A stretch of DNA of 64,000 bases from Volutella citrinella (lineage: Eukaryota > Ascomycota > Sordariomycetes > Hypocreales > Nectriaceae), in NCBI GenBank assembly GCA_034401135.1, contig JAWZSP010000008.1, positions 2,356,001-2,420,000 on the forward strand. The letters run 5' to 3'. A program made the position numbers and the translations under genes. This document shows, piece after piece, positions 54,885 to 64,000 of this stretch (positions are counted from its first letter, which is position 1; each line of letters opens with the position of its first letter). The notes beneath the pieces are model-generated. The model was not told where the DNA came from. It saw only the letters and a program-made list of their open reading frames with translations, and did not search any database.

Positions 54885-55807
54885 GATGGATGGTGGTCTG
54901 TGGAGCTGAGGGAGGTGCCTGGCTGGGGATGCAGAATCAGGGAGTAAGGAACTGAGTGGAAGCAGCCTGACGCCGACGACGGGAGCCTGATTTAATAGCC
55001 TGCATCAAGCCAGTCACGTGTGGGGCGTTCTCTATCTTGCAGCCGTTGTGCGATCCCATTTTCCTGACGAGGCTGGCAAGTATCAGCTTCGGCTTCGTCG
55101 TTGTCTGTCTTACCCTGGAAGCGGGCAGGGATGCGGCAGCATTGAGACGATATAAGGAACCAAGAATTAAATTTAAAAAAAAAAAAGGAACCAAGTTAGT
55201 CCCGGGATTAAGGTTAACCGACCGCCACTAGGAATAAAATGGTTAGCAGGGCGATACTCTATCTATTCTTCAGCACCACCCTTCCCGAATTTCAACACAG
55301 CCGACACGTATGAATGTCATGTAGTACCGATCAACCTGCAGAATGGTCTTGAATCGGGACTTGGATAACAGGCCGAATGCGATGGGCGACTAGCATCATC
55401 CTCTAAGCCTTTTACTCGCGTTGCGATGTGCCAGCACATACACTCCGAGCCTACGCTCCAGGCTGAGCCAGCCCCTGTGACCCTCAAACTAGATGTATCA
55501 GACTGTCATATATTCGGATACAATCCAACAACTAACACCTCTGGCTTATTGATGGATTAATTCCATTTTGGTTTGGAGTTTGAAATATATCAATCCTATC
55601 ATTCTTAAGGTAGACCCCACGACAGGGTTGTGCCATGACCCACAGAATAGATTTCACAACGATAAGCAAGATATTCGGATGAGCCTATGGCTAGAATGGC
55701 CTTAGATATTTGGAATCTAACTCATGGTATCAAAGCTACCAGCTGCCAGGTCCCAGATGCGACTAGACACGCAAACCCTCGGTGGGCTGCCCTTTACCAA
55801 GTTGACT
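54885..55807. other. Intergenic region
   Basis: Promoter of the F-box gene and 3' flank of the GH31 gene. An A-run lies near 55175-55187. No gene seen. Confidence 0.5.
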
Positions 55808-57845
55808 TTAGGCCCTCACAAACACTGGCATCTCCTCCAAGGGGCAGTCAACCTCGATAGATTGGCCAGCATTGTACACTGTCTTTCCATCCCAGGTAGC
55901 CCACTGCTTACCGTCTGGCAGCACGGGCAAATACACCTCCTTCTTCCGCTGCCCATGCTGCAGAACAGGACAGCAGAGGTACTTTTCGCCATACATGTAC
56001 TGCTCCGAAATATCCCAGCACTTTTTGTCGTCCGGGAACTCGTAGAACAGCGGCCTGATGATGGGAGATCCCCTCTCGTGTGCCTCCTTCATCAGCCCGC
56101 GCGTGTAGTCCCGCAGCTTCTCCCGGATCTGGATGTAGGCGACGCAAATGTCATAGACCTCGGGCCCGTAGGACCACACCTCGTTCGGGGCACCGCTGCA
56201 GCACGTCGCGCCGCCCGTAGTGCCGTGCTGCGGCTGTCGGGGCTCGCGGTCGCCGTGGAGTCGCATGACGGGGCAGAAAGCAGCCCACTGGAACCAGCGG
56301 ACAAAGAGCTCCCTGAAGCCCGCGTCGTTGGGGTCGCCGCCGTGGAACCCTCCAATGTCTGTGGTCCACCAGGGCAGGCCGGAGATGGCCATGTTCTGGC
56401 CCGCAATCAGCTGGTTCTTGAGGCTGGACCACGACGAGGCGATGTCGCCGCTCCATACCAGAGCACCGTATCTCTGGCTTCCAGCCCATGCACAGCGGAT
56501 GAGGTTGACGATATTGCCTTGGCCCTCGGACTCCTGGCCCTCGTAGAAGCCCTTGGCGTACTCTAGCGGGTAGATGTTGCCAATCGACAGGTTAGAACCG
56601 CGCCAGTAGCGGTAGTTGTCAAAGTCATACACGGTGTATTCTGGCTCTGCCTCATCAAGCCAGAACGTCTTGACTCCCTTGGAGAAGTAGTTCTTCTTGG
56701 CCAAGCTCCAGAGGTACTCCCTGGCCTCGGGGTTTGTCACATCGATGTGGATAGTGTCGCCCTCAAAGTCCATGGCCTGTCGGATGCCGCGATCAGTGCG
56801 GATCAAGTAGCCCTTTTCCAGCATGTGCTCATAGTTTTCCGACTTCTTGTCGACGGTGGGCCAGATTGAGACCATGAGCTCAACATTCATGTCCTTGAGC
56901 TCCTTGATCATGGCGTCTGAGTATGATTAGCGCTTGTCGAGGCGGATAATCCTCTTGGAGCTCACCTGGGTCTGGCCAGTAGACGGGATCAAACTTCCAT
57001 TCACCTTGCTTCGGCCAGTGGAAGAAGTCCACCACAATCAGGTCGAGAGGGATTTCTCGACGCTTATACTCCCTTGCTACCTCTAGGAGCTCCTCTTGAG
57101 TTTGATAGCGCAGCTTGCATTGCCAGAAGCCGAGGCCATACTCCGGCATCATAGGCACCTTTCCGGTCACCTCGGCATATGCCTCGACGATTTCTGCAGG
57201 CGTCTCACCAGCCACGATCCAGTAATCCAGCACTTGGGTCGAGTAGGCCTCGAAACTCATAATGTTGCTCCCAAACACCGCGCGGCCCACAGACGGATTG
57301 TTCCAGAGAAGTCCGTATCCTAGCGAGGACAACGCAAACGGAACACTGGCCTGTGAATTGCGATGGGCAAGCTCCAGATCCTGACCTTTGAGGTTCAGCC
57401 AGGGCTGCTGGTACTGGCCCATGCCAAAGATCTTTTCGTTTGCGTCCTGGCTCTCCAGCCGCATCCTGAGATGGTAGTTCTCGGAGCCTGGGATGGGCTT
57501 GAATTCGCGGGCTTCCACTTCGAGAGCACTGCAATCCGGATCCAGCACGTCACGCCTAGTGCGAACGTATTCGCTGAGAATGGTGCGGCCGGTGGCGGTC
57601 TTGATGGTGAGCTTGCCGCCTTTGGTGACTGAGGCTTGGATCTGTCCGTTCACGATGGTGGCATCGGTCTCGGACAATTGGATTGAAGATTCCGTCTTTT
57701 TGGGCTCCAGAAGCGCCCAGTCCTCGGATGGCATGGTGACGGCCTTTGTGGCACGCACCCGAAAGGCGTTGGGGCCCCATGGCTGGATCCAGAGTGTCTC
57801 GGCATCGTACCGGAAACACAGCGTGTCATTCTTCTGGGTGAACAT
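55808..57845 (-). CDS. GH31 glycosidase, alpha-xylosidase-like, 662 aa
   Basis: Glycoside hydrolase family 31 enzyme. Exons are 56966-57845 and 55808-56916, split by a 49-nt intron with a GCTAATC branch site and joining YWPDP to DAMIKEL; total 663 codons. The N-terminal beta-sandwich has LHRN/Q-type features (FGMGQYQQPWLNLKG). The catalytic barrel starts around VPMMPEYGLGFWQCKLRYQTQEELLEV, then PLDLIVVDFFHWPKQGEWKFDPVYWPDP. The nucleophile is Asp381 in FWLDEAEPEY and the acid/base is Asp451 in WSGDIASSW. The WLDxxEPE context is that of alpha-xylosidases acting on xyloglucan oligosaccharides rather than starch-type alpha-glucosidases. No signal peptide with ATG 57845, so probably intracellular. 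A GGCTAA site lies upstream. Confidence 0.9.
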
Positions 57846-59075
57846 TGTGAAGTATGGATGATTTGCGGCACGGTTCACCTTTCGGTCAAACTTGGTCTAG
57901 CAGCAGATTATCTGGGAATCTATAAGGAAACACACCGGGTTTGAGGCTACTGACTGACGATGCTTGATGCCTTGGGCCGGAATCGTGTTACACCACATCA
58001 ATATACCAGGGTCAAGTCCAATTAGCCGCTTTCTTCCGGGCCCTCCCCCGCCGGGCAGGTTAAATTGAGGCCCGTCGGACGCTTCCTCCCGCCGGGAGCG
58101 GGATATTGAGCGGGATATGGACCTAACAATTGGTTGGGATGCCCCGCCCCCACCGGAGTGACGCCAGTGTCTGTGACCAGATGATGGGAGGCCCACCATT
58201 CTCAGATCTACATCGGCGGGATGGGGGGAATGGTCGATAGGATAGCGGGGCAAGGCGGCATTCTCAGCGATATCGAAGACATGTCCACTGTCAGATAGCT
58301 TCACAGCAAGGAGATGCAAATTATCCAGCTCTAGGACGAGCACATCTAATCAGGCTATTCTCAGAGATTATTCTGCCCCGCAGCGCTTGTTTCGTCACTC
58401 TGCAGTGGCACGTCTCTCCGACGCATGTTCCATCACTCACATATCGATGAACCTGGTCGCCCAGCCATCCCTGCCTCCCCAGAGCCATAAAGGAATATCA
58501 GGAAGTTCCAGCAGGTTAAATAGACTCAGCTCAGCCCCGTCGTCATTTTCTTGCGTCCGTCAAATAAAATATCCGAATGTTTGCTATTTTAAGGGCCATT
58601 GCAAACGCAAAAGTACCATTCCACGCCGCCAGCCGGGAACTGGTACTTTGGGGACGTGCAGCCACTGCCTCAGTCTGCCGAGACGGGCCTTTGGCGATGA
58701 GGTAATACTGTGCACAGAGTCGTTCGATGGTGGATAATTTTAGCAGCGGCACCACAAGCCCTGAGCCAACAATACGAGGCCGCCGACGTGAAACAACGGC
58801 TACCCGTTGTTGCTAACGGATGCATGCATCTTGCGGGCCAAGCATCACCGTTTCAAAAGCAACCTCGAGGAACTCTGCTCGGGCTTACTTCAGTCAGTCT
58901 TAGTAGCTGTAGCCTCAGTGTTAAATCGACACTGCTACCCCAGTCGTTTGATACCCCCGTGGCTACCGCGTCCCCATATCAACAGTTTCGTCTTTTAAAG
59001 AACGCAGCACGCCACACTTGTTCTACAGCTTGGGCTCCTACGCACAGACGGAGCGACAAGTGCACAAACAGCATC
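57846..59075. other. Divergent promoter region, GH31 and secreted-protein genes
   Basis: No supported gene. GC-rich blocks with CGG/CCG triplets at 58025-58160. Contains GGCTAA on the minus strand and GCGGGG sequences matching the CreA-type SYGGRG consensus (for example near 58246). Confidence 0.55.
58022..58027 (-). promoter_or_regulatory. GGCTAA, XlnR/Xlr1-type core site upstream of GH31 gene
   Basis: The hexamer GGCTAA on the GH31 coding strand, about 180 bp before its ATG. This is the core recognised by the xylanolytic activator XlnR in aspergilli and its relatives. One hexamer is weak evidence, but the position and enzyme type fit. Confidence 0.3.
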
Positions 59076-59632
59076 ATGAAGGTTCTTTTTGCCCTTCTCC
59101 TCATCCCCGCAGCATGGGCCATCCCAGAGGGCCCCGCTACGTGTCCAGGCAAGATCGAGAATACAATACGCATCCAATGCGCTGGCTTCATTGCTAGTTC
59201 TATCTAACTTACAAGCAGTCCGTGCAAAGGGTTTCAGTTCTAAACGCAAAGAGCGAGTACTTGTTCACTTTCCACGTCAAGCTTACGGGAAACAACAAAG
59301 CCGGCATGGGATATCACAACCAGGCTGCAGTCTATTCAAGTGGTATTGAAGATCGCAACTGGATCCCGACACGGAGCGGAAAAGGGACCATGTCGCAGTC
59401 AAGCGAAATCAACATCGATTGCCCCCCAGGGAGGGAAGGCGAGGACGTTTGTGTCTGGGCCTGGGCTGAGTACATCAACTACGCTGTTGACGCCTCAGAG
59501 ACCTGCGACAATGGACCGCCTTCTCAGCTCGGTACCAAGGACGTCTACTCCCCCCTGACGCCTCCGCAAGCCTACTGCGCTCGTGGCGAGGGTTGCAACT
59601 TGCCCAAGGAGCAGATATGGATTCCGAAATAG
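59076..59632 (+). CDS. Small Cys-rich secreted protein (effector-like), 155 aa
   Basis: ATG 59076 starts a typical signal peptide (MKVLFALLLIPAAWA, then IPEGPA). Exon 1 is 59076-59148 and exon 2 is 59238-59632. The only splice that keeps exon 2 open uses a GC donor (CCAG|gcaaga) and a TTTCAG acceptor, joining ATCP to VLNAKSEYLFTF. The mature part has six Cys (TCP, IDCPP, DVCVW, ETCDN, AYCAR, EGCNL), several Trp and Tyr residues and no lysine-rich or repeat region. Family not recognised. Secreted, probably disulphide-bonded; size and cysteine number fit the usual description of small secreted proteins or effectors. The splice model needs RNA evidence. Confidence 0.65.
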
Positions 59633-59689
59633 AGCATACAATATAATAGCACCGCTATTCTCTTCATTTGCACGGCTCACTCTATGATT

Positions 59690-60798
59690 CTAACTGCTTT
59701 CCCCGTCATCGTCTTGCTTAGAGAGATAGAGCTGGGCCAGCTGGCCACAGACATGCCATATTCGCCGACGGTTCGCTACTCCAATGTACTCGCCAGTTTC
59801 TTTAGGGCCCAAATAGCGTGGTGTGGTGACCTGCAGCGCCCAGAGGTAGACAGCCTTCAACGAGGGCATCGAGTCTTGGTTGTCCGATTGCAAAACATCA
59901 TGCAGCTCGAAAAACCACTCCATTCTCGTCCGAAGCTGCCTCATCCAGAATCCGCCGTTCTTGTGACGCGCAGAGTGCACGGCCCACGAGGCATTGAACA
60001 AGTTCATCATGGAGCTGTGGTCTAGGTACGAGATGACTTGGTCCATTATTTCCGACGGGACGCTGGCCAGAGGGTCTGAGCCGGCTTTTGAGCCAAGTGC
60101 GGCGTCCAGAGAAGCAAGTCCCATGTCCTTGCTTTCCAGCACCTTGACATGTTCCAAGTCCTCTTTTAGACGCTCGGCGGATAGCCGCGACGAGAAGGGC
60201 GACATGACATAAAGCTCTTCTCCGGCGCGGCTCTCCCAATACTGCGAGGCAGCTGGCTCAATCTCAATCTCTGTGCCATCTTCGTTGTACTGCAGATTCA
60301 GACGATGAAATGTAGAATCATCCAGAGCAGAGCTCATGGCCTCGTAGATGGCTTCCTTGTCGATGGCATCAGTGTCTGACGACCCGAACAGGAACCGGGC
60401 CAGGAGGCGATAGCATTGGCAGTGGAACGGAAAAGCGGGATTGTCCTGGGCTAGGGCGTTGAAGCACACAAGGGAAGGGATGTCCATGCCCTCACATCGA
60501 GGGTCGTCGCTGGGGCCGCACGTCATGTGCCCGTAGTCCTCGTAGTGTCCAGTGTCGGATAGGAAGACCCTGTCCGTGTCAGACAAGTTTTCGCGGATCA
60601 GATAGCTGGGAGGGGAGGGTTGCCATACTGGTCGTCGCCGGGAAAGTCCTCATTGAGCCCGAGGAGGCGGCATTCCTTGAGCCAGGCAACATCCTCCGTC
60701 TGAACGACGGCCTGGTTGTACTCTTCGCTATCCGTGCCAATGCGGACGCGCCTCATCGGGCCGCTGCAAATGGCGCAGTAGCAATCAAACGAACCCAT
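59690..60798 (-). pseudogene. F-box protein gene with apparent frameshift
   Basis: ATG 60798 starts MGSFDCYCAICSGPMRR (Cys-x-Cys-x2-Cys start), then DVAWLKECRLLGLNEDFPGDDQYGNPP. The frame then meets a TGA at 60598-60600. From the same area a second frame continues YLIRENLSDTDRVFLSDTGHYEDYGH to the end at 59690, carrying the F-box (DPLASVPSEIMDQVISYLDHSSMMNL) and a C-terminal region (FWMRQLRTRMEWFFEL). The two frames are off by one base across the C/T-rich tract at about 60607-60619, so a single-base deletion there is the simplest reading. A 23-nt spliceable segment (GTATGG to CAG) would also restore the frame but is too short for a normal intron. Layout matches the F-box gene at 52557. Confidence 0.68.
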
Positions 60799-61081
60799 GG
60801 TTGGTGGTGGTGGAGTTGTCCAAAGTCTTTGATGCCGAAAACAGGTTCAAGGAGGTGGCGGCGGGTGGGGGGGTGAAAGCCTGTGACGCAGTTGATCGCC
60901 GTTGCGCCAATCCATGGTCGTGAAATGCGCACGCGGAGACCCATGTTGGCGTGTGAGGACTATGCGTCGGATTTGAGACTGTAGGGTAGGTAAGCAGACC
61001 AATAACTGTTGGCCGAGACAAGAATTCAAGGCTACTGAATTGACTATCATTATTAGGACATGGCATCATCATATCATATCC
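60799..61081. other. Intergenic region
   Basis: Promoter of the frameshifted F-box gene and 3' flank of the following ORF. Nothing else seen. Confidence 0.5.
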
Positions 61082-61612
61082 CTACACCCTATGCTCGACG
61101 AAACTCCTCGACTGCGAGTTCCCCTGCTCCAAGACGAGCGTCTGTCTGAGTACAAAGGCCGTCACGAGGGCTAGGCATACGCCCCCTGAATAGAGAATCC
61201 ACGAACTCAATCCCTCTTTGCTCGAGGATTTCATCTTATTTGGCGACTGAGCCGTCCAGGTCAGTATAAAACCCAGAGAATGGGACTGTGACAGACTCAC
61301 CTTGGGAGCACTAGTGCATATCCCCTCATGTGGTGGTTGACCGTTTATGGCATAGAAATAGCCCACTGCAGGTCGCCCGCCCACATGGCCTCTGGATGTG
61401 GCTTGCGCCCGTCCGAGATAAGGGCTTCCACAGATCCTTTGGCCCAGAGCTAAGCTCGTAGAGTCGCAGCCCCGTGCTCTCTGCTCAAACCTACGACCTG
61501 TGCGCCAGCTACCACCAATCACTTGGGCTACACATCCTCTGACCGTTCTCACACTGAGGAGATGGAGAGCTGCGGGTGGGTGCAGATTACAGGTTACAGC
61601 CGCCGAGAACAT
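61082..61612 (-). CDS. Hypothetical protein with C-terminal membrane segment
   Basis: An open frame of 176 codons from ATG 61612. The segment GGRPAVGYFYAINGQPPHEGICTSAPK is protein-like. A probable intron (GTGAGT donor after APK, acceptor AATAAG before ATG) removes about 60 nt in phase and joins it to MKSSSKEGLSSWILYSGGVCLALVTAFVLRQTLVL, which is one membrane helix followed by a short polar tail. It would then be a tail-anchored or single-pass protein of roughly 155 residues. The first 80 residues are Arg/Ser-rich and less convincing; the true start may lie downstream. No family recognised. Confidence 0.4.
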   Translation of the reverse strand: MFSAAVTCNLHPPAALHLLSVRTVRGCVAQVIGGSWRTGRRFEQRARGCDSTSLALGQRICGSPYLGRAQATSRGHVGGRPAVGYFYAINGQPPHEGICTSAPKVSLSQSHSLGFILTWTAQSPNKMKSSSKEGLSSWILYSGGVCLALVTAFVLRQTLVLEQGNSQSRSFVEHRV

Positions 61613-61854
61613 GCTAATATGGGTGGCACACAGATCTCGAGAGCCAGGATGGTAATGAGATTAGATGCAAGGGGTTCAGCTTTACTTGTTTAGTGCGGGC
61701 TGCCGGATGACCGGCTGCTGACATCCTGCATCACGCTTACTGGCTCCAGAGAGTGAGATGACAGTTCTTAATATATATGCAATGCTTCGTTACAAGACTG
61801 GAGCTCTTATGCATCGCTACCCCTCTGTTCCCTCAACTCCACCGCCAAAGACCC

Positions 61855-62250
61855 CTAAGGCAGTAGTGCCTCCACCTCGACCTCAACCTGCATGCCCTCC
61901 AACCCCAGCTTTCCAATCTCCACGCAAGTCCACGTCGGCCTGTGGCGGGGAAAGATCTTCTTGAACGTGGCCGTCATGGCGTCAAAGCTCGTGTCCATGT
62001 TAAGGTGGTACGACCGGATGGAGTAGATGTTGTCCAGGGACAGATTGGGGTCGACGGCCTGCAAGGCCTTGAGGACATTGTCAAAGGCCAGCTCAATCTG
62101 CTTGTTGAGGTCGGGCGTGACGTTGCCCTGCTCGTCCCAGCCGCCCTGGCCAGAGGTGCGGACCGTGTTGCCGACCTTGACGGCCTGGGAGTAGTGGTAG
62201 TCCTGGGCGTTGGACTCGGTGCCGGGGTAGTTGAAGAATTGGGCAGACAT
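61855..62250 (-). CDS. RidA/YjgF/YER057c family protein, 131 aa
   Basis: Small trimeric RidA-family protein; well-studied members deaminate reactive enamine/imine intermediates made by PLP enzymes. Single exon from ATG 62250. Family pattern: SQAVKVGNTVRTSGQGGWDEQGN, with the GQG loop after the first beta block, DLNKQIELAFDNVLKALQAVD, IYSIRSYHLNMDTSFDAM, and the C-terminal PRHRPTWTCVEIGKLGLEGMQVEVEVEALL. The conserved Arg that holds the substrate carboxylate in canonical RidA (R-x-x-x-x-x-V/I near the end) aligns near RPTWTCVEIG, where Thr-Cys replaces the usual small residues. It could belong to one of the divergent RidA subgroups. Confidence 0.88.
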   Translation of the reverse strand: MSAQFFNYPGTESNAQDYHYSQAVKVGNTVRTSGQGGWDEQGNVTPDLNKQIELAFDNVLKALQAVDPNLSLDNIYSIRSYHLNMDTSFDAMTATFKKIFPRHRPTWTCVEIGKLGLEGMQVEVEVEALLP

Positions 62251-63048
62251 TTTGTTTTCTTGTGCAAGAGGGGTAGTGATTGATGACGATGATGACTGGG
62301 AGTCGATGACAACCGAGCTCAGGGTCTTTATAGAGCCGTGAGCCCGAAGCGATTGCGTAACAGTAATACCGTGTCATTGAGTTGACACATTTTCTTCTCC
62401 TTTGGGCATGTACAAGAGCTCAACTGCACCGTGGCCCGGATGCACGCCCAGGACAGAATAGTGCGGTGCTCAAATTGTCCAAGGCGACAGGCGGCCCGCA
62501 GTCCGGCCATGCGAGCAATGGCACTGGCTCGGTGCTAAGAGTACCGCAACAGAGCCCCCTTTTCGGCATTGTTTAGCGGGATCCCGTGGGCAACATGGTC
62601 CTCTTTGCCAAGACTGCCACCCCGTTTGGCCATGTGCGGGGAAGAGTCATGACAGCCCATGACGGTCTGTCCCGTTTCATTACCCAATCGAGCAAAACAT
62701 GGGGCCAATCGAGAGGGACGCACAATGCTGTGCCGCCGTGGCGCGTGGTCGTGTCATGAGGGGTGTGCGCTAGTGGCGTGGATTACTCGGCTGCGTGTTC
62801 TTATGGTATTTGCTCCACGGTCATCATCATGGAGGGTTGGGGTTGGGGCTCGGGAAGCTTTGAAGCACCCCAACCCAATCCCCCATCTGATTGTACTGAT
62901 TGATGATTGCGTTTATGTGTTACATCTGAGCCATTGCTTTATTCACCAAGTTTCTTGATTTGAATTGCTTCATCCTATCTAACCAGTGACCATCTAACCA
63001 GTGACAACTTCAGCAACAGCATCCATTCTGCATCACATCGTCGCCCAT
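62251..63048. other. Intergenic region
   Basis: Promoter of the RidA gene and 3' flank of the MOSC gene. Short ORFs only. Confidence 0.5.
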
Positions 63049-64000
63049 CTACTTTTTCTGGCTGACGCCAAAGTTTGTGAGATGCGGCCAATCTAAGAGT
63101 CGTCAGTTTCATCACACTATAGCCCCGAGAGAAGAACCACATACCAAACGTCGTCCGCTGCGGATTAACGTGCGACACAAACGCCTTCTGGCCGACGCGC
63201 AGCATCTTCCCCGTCGACGAGCCGAAGCAGTACCCGTACCGACCAAAAACGGGACTATACTTTGCGCCCTTGTCAACGCGACGGTCCTTGTTGAGCTTCT
63301 TCCATGCCCTGCCGCGGTCGTCCGTCGCCGTGGCGCCCGTCTCGTAGTCGACCGTGATGCTCTGGCAGCGGTAGCAGTTGGCCGTCAGGGGCATCACGAC
63401 GCCGCCGTCAAACGTCAGCTCGCCCCAGTAGTCCTCGACAAAGGGGCCCGAGGCACCCGCGACGACGATGTTGGGCCGGAACTTGGTCACATCCATGGCG
63501 CAGCCGTCGTCGAGCCGTGATGATAGCTGCGCGTTGCTCTCCTCCGTCACGACGAGGTAGTGCGCAATGTCGTTGAAGACGAGTCGCTCGGCGGGCAGCC
63601 CCAGCGTCGGGACCATGGATCTCACTCGGTCGAGCACACGGGCGCGCTTTAGGCCCGCAGGGCTGTTGGGCGCAAAGGACCCGAGTACCGGGCGTGATCC
63701 TGAGCCGATGTAGACGAGTCGGATCTCGAGGCCCAGGCGGTCCGCGAACCACGTCGAGAGGTCGTCACCCATGTCGTAGGCCGTTGCATTGCTGCCGTGC
63801 AAACTGACTGCGATTTTCTGTTTCGTCTCGACGGACGGCTTCAAAGAGAAGCGCAATGTATCTTCCGTCTCGACACAGTCCTTGGGTTCAAACGCGCTCC
63901 CTCGTCCCCTCCACCCAATCACCACCTCATCCTTGCCGTCGCTCTTGTACTCGATGCTCGCTACGAACAGAGCGAGGTGCAGGTAGTATCCAGCAAGCAT
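63049..64000 (-). CDS. MOSC-domain molybdenum-cofactor protein (mARC-like), 5' end outside window
   Basis: Partial gene: the N-terminal MOSC_N beta-barrel start (normally beginning with a strand like LYVYPIKS) is missing, so the gene continues past 64000. The visible part has the end of the N-terminal domain (SLHGSNATAYDMGDDLSTWFADRLGLEIRLVYIG) and the MOSC core: SFAPNSPAG, LVFNDIAHYLVVTEESNAQLSSRL, FRPNIVVAGASGPFVEDYW, and MPLTANCYRCQSITVDYETG with the Cys expected to ligate molybdenum. The last exon is 63049-63092 (DWPHLTNFGVSQKK), joined through a 52-nt intron (63093-63144). Related mARC proteins reduce N-hydroxylated compounds. The partner reductase is not in the window. Confidence 0.85.

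Noticed and set aside
1..64000. Secondary-metabolite gene cluster
   Set aside because: Regulators, a GST, an OYE, an ABC exporter and a cyclase-like protein are present, but there is no PKS, NRPS, terpene synthase or DMAT synthase, and the genes are scattered among unrelated ones.
1..64000. CRISPR arrays, rRNA genes, intact transposons
   Set aside because: No spaced direct repeats, no rRNA-like sequence, and no transposase, reverse transcriptase or long terminal repeats were seen.

Overview
The window is nuclear DNA from a filamentous ascomycete (Pezizomycotina, most likely a Sordariomycete and plausibly Hypocreales). The signs are short 50-100 nt introns with GTAAGT/GTGAGT donors and CTAAC-type branch sites, GC-rich coding sequence, pyrimidine-rich leaders, and family content typical of these fungi: Zn2Cys6 regulators, RTA1 proteins, F-box and 2EXR proteins, DUF2985 and DUF2421. 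I saw no rRNA, tRNA, CRISPR array or intact transposon. I annotate 33 genes or gene-like ORFs; two of them appear broken and two are doubtful.

Layout. 0-9 kb: a full-length ABCB/MDR-type exporter and a Zn2Cys6 regulator share a 1.5 kb divergent promoter. 9-15 kb: a small C2H2 protein, an MCP1-like mitochondrial membrane protein, an F-box/beta-propeller protein and a kinase-fold protein that has lost its catalytic aspartates. 15.7-26 kb: an Upc2-like regulator, two tandem RTA1-family membrane proteins, a DUF2985 membrane protein and a sterol-glucosyltransferase-like enzyme with a VPS13-like lipid-binding tail. This looks like a membrane-lipid/sterol neighbourhood, although co-regulation is not shown. 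27-33 kb: a 990-residue DUF2421/ArAE-type transporter-like protein and a BRCT protein. 32.8-36.1 kb: a UstS/LigE-type GST, a short Zn2Cys6 regulator and a DUF1330-like protein, the last two divergently transcribed.

36-43 kb is the most disturbed part. It holds an FHA-kinase gene with an in-frame stop, a decayed 242-bp tandem duplication, an orphan tryptophan-rich nuclear-type protein, and a 1.75 kb gene-poor stretch with imperfect palindromes. 43-61 kb is accessory-like: a proline iminopeptidase, a GNAT acetyltransferase, an SRPBCC protein, an Old Yellow Enzyme, a GH31 alpha-xylosidase-like enzyme and a small Cys-rich secreted protein, interspersed with four F-box/2EXR-type genes, one of them frameshifted. 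61-64 kb: a possible tail-anchored protein, a RidA protein, and a MOSC protein cut by the window edge.

Exon-intron models were built by eye from reading frames and splice signals. Protein lengths are given where exon phases summed correctly.
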